The notes under the pieces were generated by a model. That model saw only the letters and a program-made list of their open reading frames with translations. It was not told the DNA's origin and made no database searches. The translations under genes and the position numbers were made by a program. This document shows, piece by piece, positions 1 through 8,194 of a DNA stretch of 34,228 nucleotides (position 1 is its first letter; each line of letters begins with the position of its first letter). Origin of the DNA: Peptococcaceae bacterium BRH_c23 (GTDB lineage Bacteria > Bacillota_B > Desulfitobacteriia > Desulfitobacteriales > Desulfitobacteriaceae); NCBI GenBank assembly GCA_000961805.1, contig LADV01000126.1:1-34228 (forward strand). The letters are read 5' to 3'.

Positions 1-186
1 CTGAAAGAAGATGTGACGTTACTAAAAGAAGATGTAACATCGCTGAAAGAAGATGTTACGTTACTGAAAAAAGATGTTGGAGAGATCAAAACGGAATTGC
101 GCTTTGTCTGGGAAGACATCAAGAAAATTGACAACCGTCTTACAGCCCAGGGCGAGGAACTCATCCATATTAAACGGCTGAAATAA
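1..186 (+). CDS. C-terminal end of a coiled-coil protein (5' end outside window)
   Basis: The frame is open from the first base of the window and stops with TAA at 184-186, leaving 61 residues of an incomplete protein. The first four units are near-identical 7-residue repeats of the form LKEDVTL, giving a 21-bp tandem repeat at about 1-84. Leucine or isoleucine and valine sit at regular heptad positions and charged residues elsewhere, which is the pattern of a parallel coiled coil. The final 33 residues keep a charged, helical character and end in HIKRLK. No enzyme motif is visible. Many short Firmicutes proteins of this kind are unnamed, so the function is unknown. The coding call is good because of the clean open frame and heptad periodicity; the start lies upstream of the window. 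Confidence 0.75.
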   Translation: MKEDVTLLKEDVTSLKEDVTLLKKDVGEIKTELRFVWEDIKKIDNRLTAQGEELIHIKRLK

Positions 187-225
187 GAAAATATGTGTGT
201 TGGGGACCCCGAGCACAAGCCCGAT

Positions 226-263
226 TTTAACAGATATCACCCGTTCGGGTGATATCTGTTAAA
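226..263. terminator. 17-bp perfect hairpin between two genes
   Basis: An uninterrupted inverted repeat pairs 226-242 with 247-263 around a four-base GTTC loop. It lies 40 bp after the stop of the coiled-coil gene and also contains the stop codon (227-229) of a minus-strand remnant. Neither side has a strong T-run, so a bidirectional terminator is likely but not certain. An element end or protein-binding site is the alternative. Confidence 0.45.
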
Positions 264-440
264 TCCATTTTAATATATAATCCAAACAAAGCTTTTTGAG
301 ATTGATCGAGAAATTCATCGACACCCATCGATTGTTTCGCTGAACTAATTCCCGCCAAAAACTCTTGGTAGGAGGGGGTTAACTGAATCATCGAGCGAAG
401 CGAGTTCGCAAAGTAGTGCAAATTGTTTTCTGGAAGGTGG
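227..440 (-). pseudogene. Probable C-terminal remnant of an unidentified minus-strand gene
   Basis: The minus strand reads openly from inside the kinase gene down to a TAA at 227-229. The last 70 or so residues (including the stretches LRSMIQLTPSYQEFLAG and VDEFLDQSQKALFGLYIKMD) have balanced, protein-like composition, whereas the plus strand of 187-382 is full of stops. Homology of the neighbouring kinase to its family starts only at about 443, so the minus-strand reading probably loses meaning there. I read this as the tail of a gene that was once divergent from the kinase and lost its 5' part in a deletion. I do not recognise the family, and chance coding cannot be excluded. Confidence 0.35.
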
Positions 441-3400
441 TGACACCCCTGGACATAAAAGGCTATCCAAGACCTGAAAAAGGAATTGACCCTGAGCATC
501 CTCCAGTACTGGTCCAAGAGGATTTCCCAGGGGTAACTCTTCAAGAACTACTGGAGAGAAAGACTCTGGACCTGAGGAGTTTTCTGAAGATCGGAATTAA
601 GGTCACTGCTTCTTTATCCCTCCTCCACGACAATAATCTGGTCTACAAAAATATCCACCCTGGCAGTATTATGGTAAGCTCAGACCTGGAAATGGTAAAA
701 CTTATGGACTTTAGTCTTGCTTCCTGTAGTTCCCCTTCACTCTACATTTCTCCGGAACAAACCGGTAGAATCAATCGCCAGATCGACTCTAGAACGGACC
801 TTTACTCCCTGGGCATCCTCTTCTATCACCTGCTCAGCGGTCAACCTCCCTTTAATTCCGAAGATCCCCTGGAGATTGTTTACGCGCATTTGGCGAGAGA
901 AGTGCCATCGTTACATCAGTTAAACCCTAATATTCCCGCAGTCTTATCCGATATCATCCAGAAACTCATGCGCAAAAAAATGGAAGATCGCTACCAAACG
1001 GCCTACGCTCTGCAAGGTGACCTTGAGACGTGTCAAAACCTTCTCTGTCTCCAAAACAATGCAGAACATATCAGACCGTTTGAAATCGCTCAAAACGACA
1101 AACCTAAAAACTTTGAGATACCTAACCAACTTTATGGCCGGGAAAAGGAGTTTGAGACACTTGAGCAGGTGTATCAGCGAGTCAAGGACGGCAGTCGGGA
1201 AATACTCTTTGTCTCGGGCTGCTCAGGCGTAGGGAAAACATCATTTGTGCAGGATTTTTCGAGATATATTAGGGAAAGGAACGGAACCTTTTCAACTGGT
1301 AAATTCGATCAGTACAAAAACAACGTTCCCTACACAGCCTTTATCCAAGCCTTCCAAACTATTCTGAAGGGTCTACTGTCAGAAAGTGAATCAGTCGTTG
1401 TTCGGTGGAAAGAGAAAATGCTTAATGCCCTTCAACCCAATGCCCAGCTTCTAGTCGATATTATCCCGGAGTTAGAATTGATCATCGGGTCGCAGCCACC
1501 TGTCCCCCATCTGGCCCCCACAGAGGCCCAAAATAGGTTTGATTTGGTCTTCTTAAGATTTATCCAACAGTTTGCTTCCAGCGAAAAACCTCTCGTGTTT
1601 TTCTTGGACGACTTACAATGGGCGGATCTATCCAGCGTAAGACTTATAGAACAGCTCGTCTTTGACGGGGACAAGCAGTATATCATGATCATTGGAGCCT
1701 ACAGGGATAATGAGATTGATGCGACCCACCCCATTCAGCTTCTCTTCTATAAACTGAAAAAAGCAGGCCTGGACGCTCCCATCGTTAGCTTGAACCCCCT
1801 TGAACTAACTCATATCAATCTACTCCTCTCTAACACGTTGAATTGTCCTCCTCGGGAATCACTGCCCTTAGCTCAGGTTTGTCTCGAGAAGACGAAAGGT
1901 AATCCCTTTTTTCTCATTCAGTTTTTATACATGCTTAAGGAGGAAGGACTCCTTCGCTTGGAGACTAGACATCAAAAGTGGGGTTGGGATCTCCCGATGA
2001 TTTTAAGTCAAAACGTCACTGAAAACGTTATTGACTTGATGATCGCCAAGATCGGCAAACTTCCGCTCCCAACCGTTGAAATCCTAACGCTCGCAGCCTG
2101 CATCGGCAATAACTTTGAGGCCTGTACACTTGAGATCGTTTCTGAAACAAACGTTAGGGTCAGCGAGGAAATTCTAGCCGATCTAGTCGATAGAGGGCTG
2201 ATTATGCAAAACAACGATCAGTACAATTTTTTGCACGACCGGGTTCAGCAGGCCGCTTATAGTCTTCTCGATGAAGCAACAAAACTCACAACTCATTATA
2301 AAATTGGCAAGCTATTTTATGAAAAGTGGGCAGGGCAGGAACAGGAAAAGAGACTCTTTGAAATCACAGATCATTTAAACCTCGCCATAAACTTAATCAA
2401 AGATTCAAGTGAACGTTACATGCTGGCCGATTTAAACCTGCGAGCAGGAAAAAAGGCTAAAGGCTCATCGGCCTATGAAAGGGCCTTCGAGTATTTCAGC
2501 TTGGGGAAAAGCTTGTGCGAGGAAGGGGCTTGGCTAACTCAGTATCAGCTCAGGTTAGAATTACATATTGAACTTGCTGAAATGGCGTATGTCTGTACAA
2601 AATTCGAGCGGATGGAACAGGTAGCGGCTGAAACTCTGCTCCATTGCCCAGACGTCCTCGATCAAGCGAGAATCTATGAAATCATGATTGCTACCTATAC
2701 AGCGCAAAATGAGTTGGAAAAAGTCTTGGCTGTCTCGCAAACCATTCTGGAACTTCTGGGAGTTCGATTTCCCAAGCAACCACGTTTATGGCAGGTAGCC
2801 CTCGAGTATCTGAAAACCAGCTGGGCGTTGCAAGGGAAGCAGATAGAAGACTTGCTGAATTTACCACTGATGACGGATGAAAAGTATATTACCATTATGC
2901 GGATCCTCAACAGCACAGGGATAGGCAGCTATTCCGCTTCCTACAACACCATTATCCTGATTGTTTTAAAAGCCCTTCGTATTTCTTTAAAATATGGTAT
3001 CACGGCAGAAACCATTGTGGCCTATTCCGGTTACGGCTATATTATCAACATGCTCTTAAATAAGGCGGAAAAGGGGTATGAGTTCGGACAACTGGCCCTC
3101 AAGCTTCAGGATAAGCTGGGGGTCAAAAGGTTTGACAGCAAGATTCGTATGATGTTTAACATGATGATTAGACATGGCAAAGACCCTTTAAGAAAGACGT
3201 TAACGGATTTCCCCGAGACTTACCTAAGCGGGTTTGCCTCGGGAGACTTGCTGTCTGCTGGACATTCCATCATGCAGTACTTTGTCTATTCGTATTTTTC
3301 CGGTAGGGAGCTTACCACGATAGAAAAAGAAATGGAGGAGCATCGGAATGCCATGTTAAAAACAGGGCATGAAACCTCCATCCGCCTGTGCGAGCTCTAT

Positions 3401-6229
3401 CGGCAAACCTCTCTGAATTTTGCAGGGATAACCAAGGATCCCTGTGTCTTAATAGGAGACCATTTTGATGAGAGAACCCTGCTTCCTGTTTATACGAAGT
3501 CCAATGATCGGACCCTTGTCTTCAATATCTACTTTCACCGCCTGATTCAATATTTTTATTTCCATCAACCCGAGAAGGCTCTGGAAAACCTGCCGTATGT
3601 CGAAGACTACCTGGATGGTGTACTGGGAACGTTCTGTATGCCGTTGGTTCATTTTTATGGAACGTTAGTGCTGGCGGCCAACTTTGAAGGTCTGACTATC
3701 TATGAAAGGGGTCGCAGCAGGATAAAAATCAAGCAGAGTATCAGAACTTTAAAAAGATTATCCCAGTCCTCTCCCGAGAATATCCTCAACAAGTTGTATC
3801 TCCTGAAAGCCGAAAAGGCACGCCTGGATAGAGATCACTTCAACGCAGGGTCGTTTTATGACTTGGCCATCAAGTATGCGGGCACCAACCAATTTATCCA
3901 GGAGGAAGCGCTGGCCAATGAACTTGCTGCCAGCTTCTATCGATCAATAGGGAGAGACGAGACTGCGAAATTCTATTTACATCAAGCCCTGGCCTGCTAT
4001 CAATTGTGGGGAGCGCAGGCTAAAGTTAAAGACTTGTCTAAGAGATATGCTAAGTTGTTAGAGAATGAACCTCATCGTCGACCATTGCCAGCTGATCTAC
4101 CGGACATGGATCTGTCCACAATTATTAAGATCAGTCAAGCTATCTCCAGCGAAATAGTTCTTGAGGAACTCCTTAAGCTGCTCATCAAAATCATGCTCCA
4201 GAATTCCGGGGCCCGAACCGTGGTATTCATCATGAATTACGACCATAAATTAACCATTGAGGCGGAAGGAAATGCCGAGGACAACTCCATCAGACTGTTG
4301 CAGTCCCTTGATCTGGACCCAGAAAGCACAGATTTACCGATTAAGTTAATCAATTATGTGGTCAGAACGGGAGAAACCATGACCCTAGACGGTGACCAGC
4401 ATGAGGCATCTGTTCTTTGTCTGCCGGTCATCATTAAAGGAAAAGTGATCGGCCTCTTTTATCTGGAGAATAAGCTGGCACCAGGTATCTTTACCAGGGA
4501 GCGTTTACACGTCTTACAGTTATTATCCTCCCAGATTGCGGTAGCTTTAGAAAACGCCAAACAGTATAAAAATTTGGAACGGACTATCGAAGAGCATACC
4601 AAAAAGCTCAGGGAAAAAAACCTGGCCCTCAGTGAGAGTAATCTTAAGCTGGAGGAAGCCAATCAGAACAAAACCCGCTTTGTCGCTAATGTCAGCCATG
4701 AAATCAGAACCCCTCTCCAAGGAATCATGGGCCTGACCAGCCTCCTGAAAAAAGATCGTCAGTACAATGGAGATTATGTGGGCCTGATTCAATCCTCCGC
4801 AGAATCCCTCCTGAGGATCATCAATGATATTCTGGACATCTCCAGAATGGAGTCCAATCGCTGGGTAATTGAGGAGAGAGCGTTCAACCTCAGAGGCCTC
4901 CTGGCGCCAATCGTGGCCAACTATGAGACCCAAGCGAGGGACAAGGGCCTGGACTTGATTTCGACGATTAGCCCAGATCTCCCGAAATACCTGATGGGAG
5001 ACCCTCTAAGAATCAGCCAGATTTTAAACAATCTCCTCAACAATGCCCTTAAGTTTACCCATCATGGCCAGGTAGAATTTAGCGCGAGTGTTCAGGCAGA
5101 GGATGAGATGAGGGTAGACGTTCAATGGATCATTAAAGATACGGGAATCGGCATACCCCAAGCCAAGCTGCAGAGCATCTTCGCAAGCTTCTCCCAGGTG
5201 GATAACAGCATCAGCAAAAAATATGGGGGTACCGGACTGGGGCTAACCATTGTCAAGCGACTGGTCGAGCTAATGCAGGGGCACATCGAAGTGGAAAGTA
5301 AAGAAGAGCAGGGCAGTACCTTTCGCTGTCTCTTACCTCTGAGGAGGGCAACTCAGCAGGAGATCGCCGTGACCGAGGAGCGCTTCGACTTTGATGATCA
5401 TGAGCAAGACGATTTGCAGTGCTTGAAAGTCATCGCAGCCGAAGACAATCTAGCGAATCAGATGTATATCAAGCACATCTTGGCCTATCATAATTGTGAC
5501 GTCACCCTCGTCAACAACGGCTATGAACTGGTTCAAGCCCTGAAATTACAGGAGTACGACTGTATTTTGCTCGATAAGAATATGCCCATCATGGATGGCT
5601 TAGAGACAACCCGGGTCATTCGAGCCCTGGAAGCTAGTACGGGAAAGCATATCCCTATTATAGCCTTGACCGCTTCAGCCATTCTCGGAGATCGAGAAAA
5701 GCTTCTCGAACAAGGGATGGATTACTACCTGGACAAACCGATTCAAGAGAAAAAATTAATCAGCATCCTGCAGCAAATTCGTCGTTCCCTAGAATTTATG
5801 CAAGAGACACCTGAAAGGGAGACCCTTGAGCCAAGCAGGGAAGTGAAGGCTTCGCTAAAAGGTGACCGGCTGGTTGATATGAAAGTGCTCCGCCAAGAAG
5901 CTGAATTATTTGGCCGAGACGTGATGCTTTTCAATATTGAGGACTTTTTAAGAAATCACGAGACGTGGATGGACGACATCAGGACAGATCTGGAGGCCTG
6001 CGACCCTGATAAACTAGAAAAAAGCGCCCATCGACTGGTCAGCGCTTTATCCTGTCTATATGCTATGGAGGTTTTTAGGCTCGCCGGGGAGCTGGAACGA
6101 GAGGCTCAGAAGAGAGCTTGGCCAGAGGCTAAGCAGCATTACTTGGAACTGACGGATTTAATGGGACGATTAATAGGAGAACTTCAAATCATTAAGGCGG
6201 ATTTGGGAAGCGATAACCTACGTTTCTAA
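416..6229 (+). CDS. Giant hybrid sensor histidine kinase (kinase-like lobe, AAA/TPR-like, GAF, HisKA, HATPase, REC, HPt)
   Basis: This 1937-residue protein carries, in order: the C-lobe of a Ser/Thr-kinase-like domain (about 1-215), an AAA-type ATPase (about 235-560) with the P-loop GCSGVGKTSF around Lys274 and a FLDDLQWAD Walker B, a long helical TPR-like region (about 600-1240), a GAF domain (about 1270-1390), a coiled coil, a HisKA site in VSHEIRTP with His1428, an HATPase domain (DTGIGIP, GGTGLGL), a receiver with Asp1720 in LLDKNMP, and a C-terminal HPt-like segment with His1872. Proteins of this design are cytosolic multi-input kinases feeding a phosphorelay. Two oddities stand out. The ATP-binding N-lobe is absent, and the kinase catalytic loop reads YKNIHP, with Asn79 where active kinases have Asp. 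The start is a GTG at 416 without a good ribosome binding site; the frame is closed by a stop at 380-382. The true start and expression are uncertain. Confidence 0.85.
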   Translation: MQIVFWKVVTPLDIKGYPRPEKGIDPEHPPVLVQEDFPGVTLQELLERKTLDLRSFLKIGIKVTASLSLLHDNNLVYKNIHPGSIMVSSDLEMVKLMDFSLASCSSPSLYISPEQTGRINRQIDSRTDLYSLGILFYHLLSGQPPFNSEDPLEIVYAHLAREVPSLHQLNPNIPAVLSDIIQKLMRKKMEDRYQTAYALQGDLETCQNLLCLQNNAEHIRPFEIAQNDKPKNFEIPNQLYGREKEFETLEQVYQRVKDGSREILFVSGCSGVGKTSFVQDFSRYIRERNGTFSTGKFDQYKNNVPYTAFIQAFQTILKGLLSESESVVVRWKEKMLNALQPNAQLLVDIIPELELIIGSQPPVPHLAPTEAQNRFDLVFLRFIQQFASSEKPLVFFLDDLQWADLSSVRLIEQLVFDGDKQYIMIIGAYRDNEIDATHPIQLLFYKLKKAGLDAPIVSLNPLELTHINLLLSNTLNCPPRESLPLAQVCLEKTKGNPFFLIQFLYMLKEEGLLRLETRHQKWGWDLPMILSQNVTENVIDLMIAKIGKLPLPTVEILTLAACIGNNFEACTLEIVSETNVRVSEEILADLVDRGLIMQNNDQYNFLHDRVQQAAYSLLDEATKLTTHYKIGKLFYEKWAGQEQEKRLFEITDHLNLAINLIKDSSERYMLADLNLRAGKKAKGSSAYERAFEYFSLGKSLCEEGAWLTQYQLRLELHIELAEMAYVCTKFERMEQVAAETLLHCPDVLDQARIYEIMIATYTAQNELEKVLAVSQTILELLGVRFPKQPRLWQVALEYLKTSWALQGKQIEDLLNLPLMTDEKYITIMRILNSTGIGSYSASYNTIILIVLKALRISLKYGITAETIVAYSGYGYIINMLLNKAEKGYEFGQLALKLQDKLGVKRFDSKIRMMFNMMIRHGKDPLRKTLTDFPETYLSGFASGDLLSAGHSIMQYFVYSYFSGRELTTIEKEMEEHRNAMLKTGHETSIRLCELYRQTSLNFAGITKDPCVLIGDHFDERTLLPVYTKSNDRTLVFNIYFHRLIQYFYFHQPEKALENLPYVEDYLDGVLGTFCMPLVHFYGTLVLAANFEGLTIYERGRSRIKIKQSIRTLKRLSQSSPENILNKLYLLKAEKARLDRDHFNAGSFYDLAIKYAGTNQFIQEEALANELAASFYRSIGRDETAKFYLHQALACYQLWGAQAKVKDLSKRYAKLLENEPHRRPLPADLPDMDLSTIIKISQAISSEIVLEELLKLLIKIMLQNSGARTVVFIMNYDHKLTIEAEGNAEDNSIRLLQSLDLDPESTDLPIKLINYVVRTGETMTLDGDQHEASVLCLPVIIKGKVIGLFYLENKLAPGIFTRERLHVLQLLSSQIAVALENAKQYKNLERTIEEHTKKLREKNLALSESNLKLEEANQNKTRFVANVSHEIRTPLQGIMGLTSLLKKDRQYNGDYVGLIQSSAESLLRIINDILDISRMESNRWVIEERAFNLRGLLAPIVANYETQARDKGLDLISTISPDLPKYLMGDPLRISQILNNLLNNALKFTHHGQVEFSASVQAEDEMRVDVQWIIKDTGIGIPQAKLQSIFASFSQVDNSISKKYGGTGLGLTIVKRLVELMQGHIEVESKEEQGSTFRCLLPLRRATQQEIAVTEERFDFDDHEQDDLQCLKVIAAEDNLANQMYIKHILAYHNCDVTLVNNGYELVQALKLQEYDCILLDKNMPIMDGLETTRVIRALEASTGKHIPIIALTASAILGDREKLLEQGMDYYLDKPIQEKKLISILQQIRRSLEFMQETPERETLEPSREVKASLKGDRLVDMKVLRQEAELFGRDVMLFNIEDFLRNHETWMDDIRTDLEACDPDKLEKSAHRLVSALSCLYAMEVFRLAGELEREAQKRAWPEAKQHYLELTDLMGRLIGELQIIKADLGSDNLRF

Positions 6230-6893
6230 CCGTTTCAATAAGACCGGTACTTTGCCCCATTTCCTCGAGTTTCTTACGAATTCTCCGGATATGGACATCG
6301 ACTGTCCGCGTTTCCAAAAAAACCTCTTCAGACCAAAGGGCATCTAATAGTTCGCTTCGAGTGAAAACTCTGCCAGGCTTTTTGGCCAAAAAACTCAGCA
6401 ACTCAAACTCTTTAAAAGAAAGAGGTAGTGCTTGGCCCTTTAAAGTGACAGTACGAGAGTCCAGGTCAATTTCCAGACTTCCGAAGGAAAGCTTTGTAAA
6501 AGAGGATGATTCACTCTGGGCTGTCCTACGCAGAACAGCCTTGACTCGTGAAATAAGCTCGTGATAGCGGATCGGTTTGGAAATATAATCATCGGCACCT
6601 AATTCGAGGCCAATGACATTATCAATTTCGCTGGCTCGACTTGTCAGCATGAGCACGGGAATGGACCCGTAGATTCTATGGTTTCGTATTCTCTTGAGGG
6701 TTTCCAGGCCATCGATACCTGACAGCATGACATCTAAAATGACGAGGTTGATGCTCATGAATTCCAGCATACTTAAAGCTTCCTCGCCGGAATTCGCCTT
6801 ATAGGCCTGATAACCGTTATTGACCAGGGCCGACTCTAAGAGCCTTAAGACGCTAGGGTCATCATCAACCATGAGAACCTTGATACTAGACAT
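6192..6893 (-). CDS. OmpR/PhoB-family response regulator
   Basis: This 233-residue protein has an N-terminal receiver domain with the acidic pocket at residues 10-12, phospho-acceptor Asp54 in VILDVML, Thr84 and Lys106 (in ISKP), followed by a winged-helix trans_reg_C DNA-binding domain that ends in VRNVGYRFPNPP. These are the full set of active-site residues, so it should be phosphorylated and act as a transcription factor. It is convergent with the hybrid kinase and overlaps its 3' end by 38 bp, which makes the kinase a candidate partner through its HPt-like tail. A good AGAGGT ribosome binding site precedes the ATG. A pair of 11-bp-spaced GTTACA repeats lies just upstream, so autoregulation is likely. 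Regulation of the glycan genes that start at 7107 is an inference from proximity. Confidence 0.93.
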   Translation of the reverse strand: MSSIKVLMVDDDPSVLRLLESALVNNGYQAYKANSGEEALSMLEFMSINLVILDVMLSGIDGLETLKRIRNHRIYGSIPVLMLTSRASEIDNVIGLELGADDYISKPIRYHELISRVKAVLRRTAQSESSSFTKLSFGSLEIDLDSRTVTLKGQALPLSFKEFELLSFLAKKPGRVFTRSELLDALWSEEVFLETRTVDVHIRRIRKKLEEMGQSTGLIETVRNVGYRFPNPP

Positions 6894-6919
6894 ACTTTTA
6901 TTTACCTCTTTTTGTTTTA

Positions 6920-6938
6920 TGTAACATCATTGTAACAT
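6920..6938 (-). promoter_or_regulatory. PhoP/PhoB-box-like direct repeat upstream of the response regulator
   Basis: Read on the minus strand, two perfect copies of ATGTTACA are spaced 11 bp start to start (GTTACA-N5-GTTACA). This matches the known layout of binding sites of OmpR/PhoB-family regulators such as Bacillus PhoP. It sits 27 bp from the response regulator start. A candidate -10 hexamer TACAAT overlaps the repeats on the same strand. A related TTGTTACC lies nearby at 6951-6958. Confidence 0.45.
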
Positions 6939-6950
6939 AAGTTCGATGGC

Positions 6951-6978
6951 TTGTTACCTTAGAATTGTAAAATATTAT
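6951..6978 (+). promoter_or_regulatory. Candidate sigma-A-type promoter for the phosphatase gene
   Basis: TTGTTA at 6951-6956 and TATTAT at 6973-6978 are separated by 16 bp. Transcription would begin near 6985, leaving a leader of about 120 bases before the phosphatase start. The -35 half coincides with a GTTAC motif resembling the regulator sites next door, so the two divergent genes may share control. Predicted by eye only. Confidence 0.35.
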
Positions 6979-7106
6979 GTGAGTGTATTATAGATAGGAG
7001 TTGCAGGAAAAAGTCAATTTATGACGAATAATAGTGATAGAAGATGTTAGTACTATAACAGTTTGGAAAAAAACGGTATTATCAGAAAGTGTATAGGGGA
7101 GTTTAG

Positions 7107-7925
7107 ATGATCGATATCCACAGCCACATCCTGCCCGGGCTGGACGACGGGTCAGATACTATGGAAGAAACACTGGGGATGGTCCGTCAGTTATATAAGG
7201 CAGGATTTAAGACGCTGATTGCCACCCCGCATGTCCTGGAGGGGAACGACTCTTTGAGCCCAGAGGAGATCCTAGCTGCAACAGACCAGGTATCTAAGCA
7301 AGTAGCTGAAGCAGGGATCCCAGTGGAAATCTTACCGGGCGCGGAGAACTATATCTTTCCCGATCTGGCCAAGTGGGTGCGCCAGGGTAAACTACTGACC
7401 CTGGGGAATACCGGCAAGTATCTCCTGGTAGAGTTGCCCATGCTGGAGATTCCCCAGTATACGGAGCAGGTCTTTTTTGAGCTCCAGGTCCTGGGGGTTA
7501 CTCCGGTTCTAGCCCATCCGGAACGGAACAAGGGGTTGATCGACCAGCCGGCACGTTTACTTGAATGGGCAAAAAATGGAGTTCTCTTTCAGTTGAACTT
7601 CAGAAGTTTGAGTGGCAGATATGGCCCCCAGTCTCAGGAACTTGCTGAAATCATGCTCCGGAGTAATCTGATCCACTTTGTCGGATCCGATGCTCATCGT
7701 ACATCTCAAAAGGATTCCACCTATCTGGAGGCACTTCAAAGTGTCGAGGAAGTCGTTGGTGAGGAACGGTTCCGAGAAGTGACGCTGATCAATCCTCAAA
7801 CCATCATCGCCGGGAAGCCTCTGCCGGGTGAAAGGGAGTATATCCTCAATGGGCCTATTAAAAAGAAGAGAATGAATAGATTTTGGAGGTTTTATAAACG
7901 ATTGAGGGGGAAAGAAGAGGATTAG
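7107..7925 (+). CDS. ywqE: PHP-domain tyrosine-protein phosphatase (YwqE/CpsB family)
   Basis: This 272-residue protein begins MIDIHSHILPGLDDG, the signature of CpsB/YwqE/CapC phosphatases, which are manganese-dependent enzymes that dephosphorylate bacterial tyrosine kinases controlling capsule length. Metal ligands are visible: His5 and His7, His42 in ATPH, Glu in PGAEN (about residue 80), His in LAHPERN (about 138) and Asp/His in GSDAH (about 197). The length fits the family (about 250-270). A GGGGAG ribosome binding site precedes the ATG. It opens the glycan locus, but the BY-kinase and adaptor that normally sit beside it are not in this window, so its substrate must be encoded elsewhere or upstream of an ancestral rearrangement. 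Confidence 0.93.
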   Translation: MIDIHSHILPGLDDGSDTMEETLGMVRQLYKAGFKTLIATPHVLEGNDSLSPEEILAATDQVSKQVAEAGIPVEILPGAENYIFPDLAKWVRQGKLLTLGNTGKYLLVELPMLEIPQYTEQVFFELQVLGVTPVLAHPERNKGLIDQPARLLEWAKNGVLFQLNFRSLSGRYGPQSQELAEIMLRSNLIHFVGSDAHRTSQKDSTYLEALQSVEEVVGEERFREVTLINPQTIIAGKPLPGEREYILNGPIKKKRMNRFWRFYKRLRGKEED

Positions 7926-8093
7926 TGTGCGAAACAACTTGTATTTTAACGAATAATCATTAAATTACGTGATCCTGTAAGAAATATGGATACTTCTTGA
8001 GGAGGACTTTGAGTCATCATTCACGAAAATACTTATAAGTATAAGTACATTTGTCCTAGGACTGTGGACCTATAGGAATAGGAGCAGAGTCGG

Positions 8094-8132
8094 GATTTTT
8101 AACCTCAAAGGGTTAAAAATCTTTGTATTTTA
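8094..8132 (+). terminator. Intrinsic-terminator-like hairpin in the leader of the dehydratase gene
   Basis: An 11-bp perfect stem pairs 8094-8104 with 8111-8121 around a 6-base loop and is followed by a T-rich run (8122-8132). It lies about 170 bp after the phosphatase stop and about 60 bp before the next start, so it could terminate the phosphatase transcript or act as an attenuator within a longer operon. A small second hairpin (8135-8139 with 8146-8150) lies just after it. The rest of the 269-bp gap (7926-8194) holds no gene I can support. Confidence 0.5.
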
Positions 8133-8194
8133 TATCGAGGAGGGTCTCGAAGGACAGGGAGGTTAAATATAGTAAATAAAGGAAGGTCCCATCC

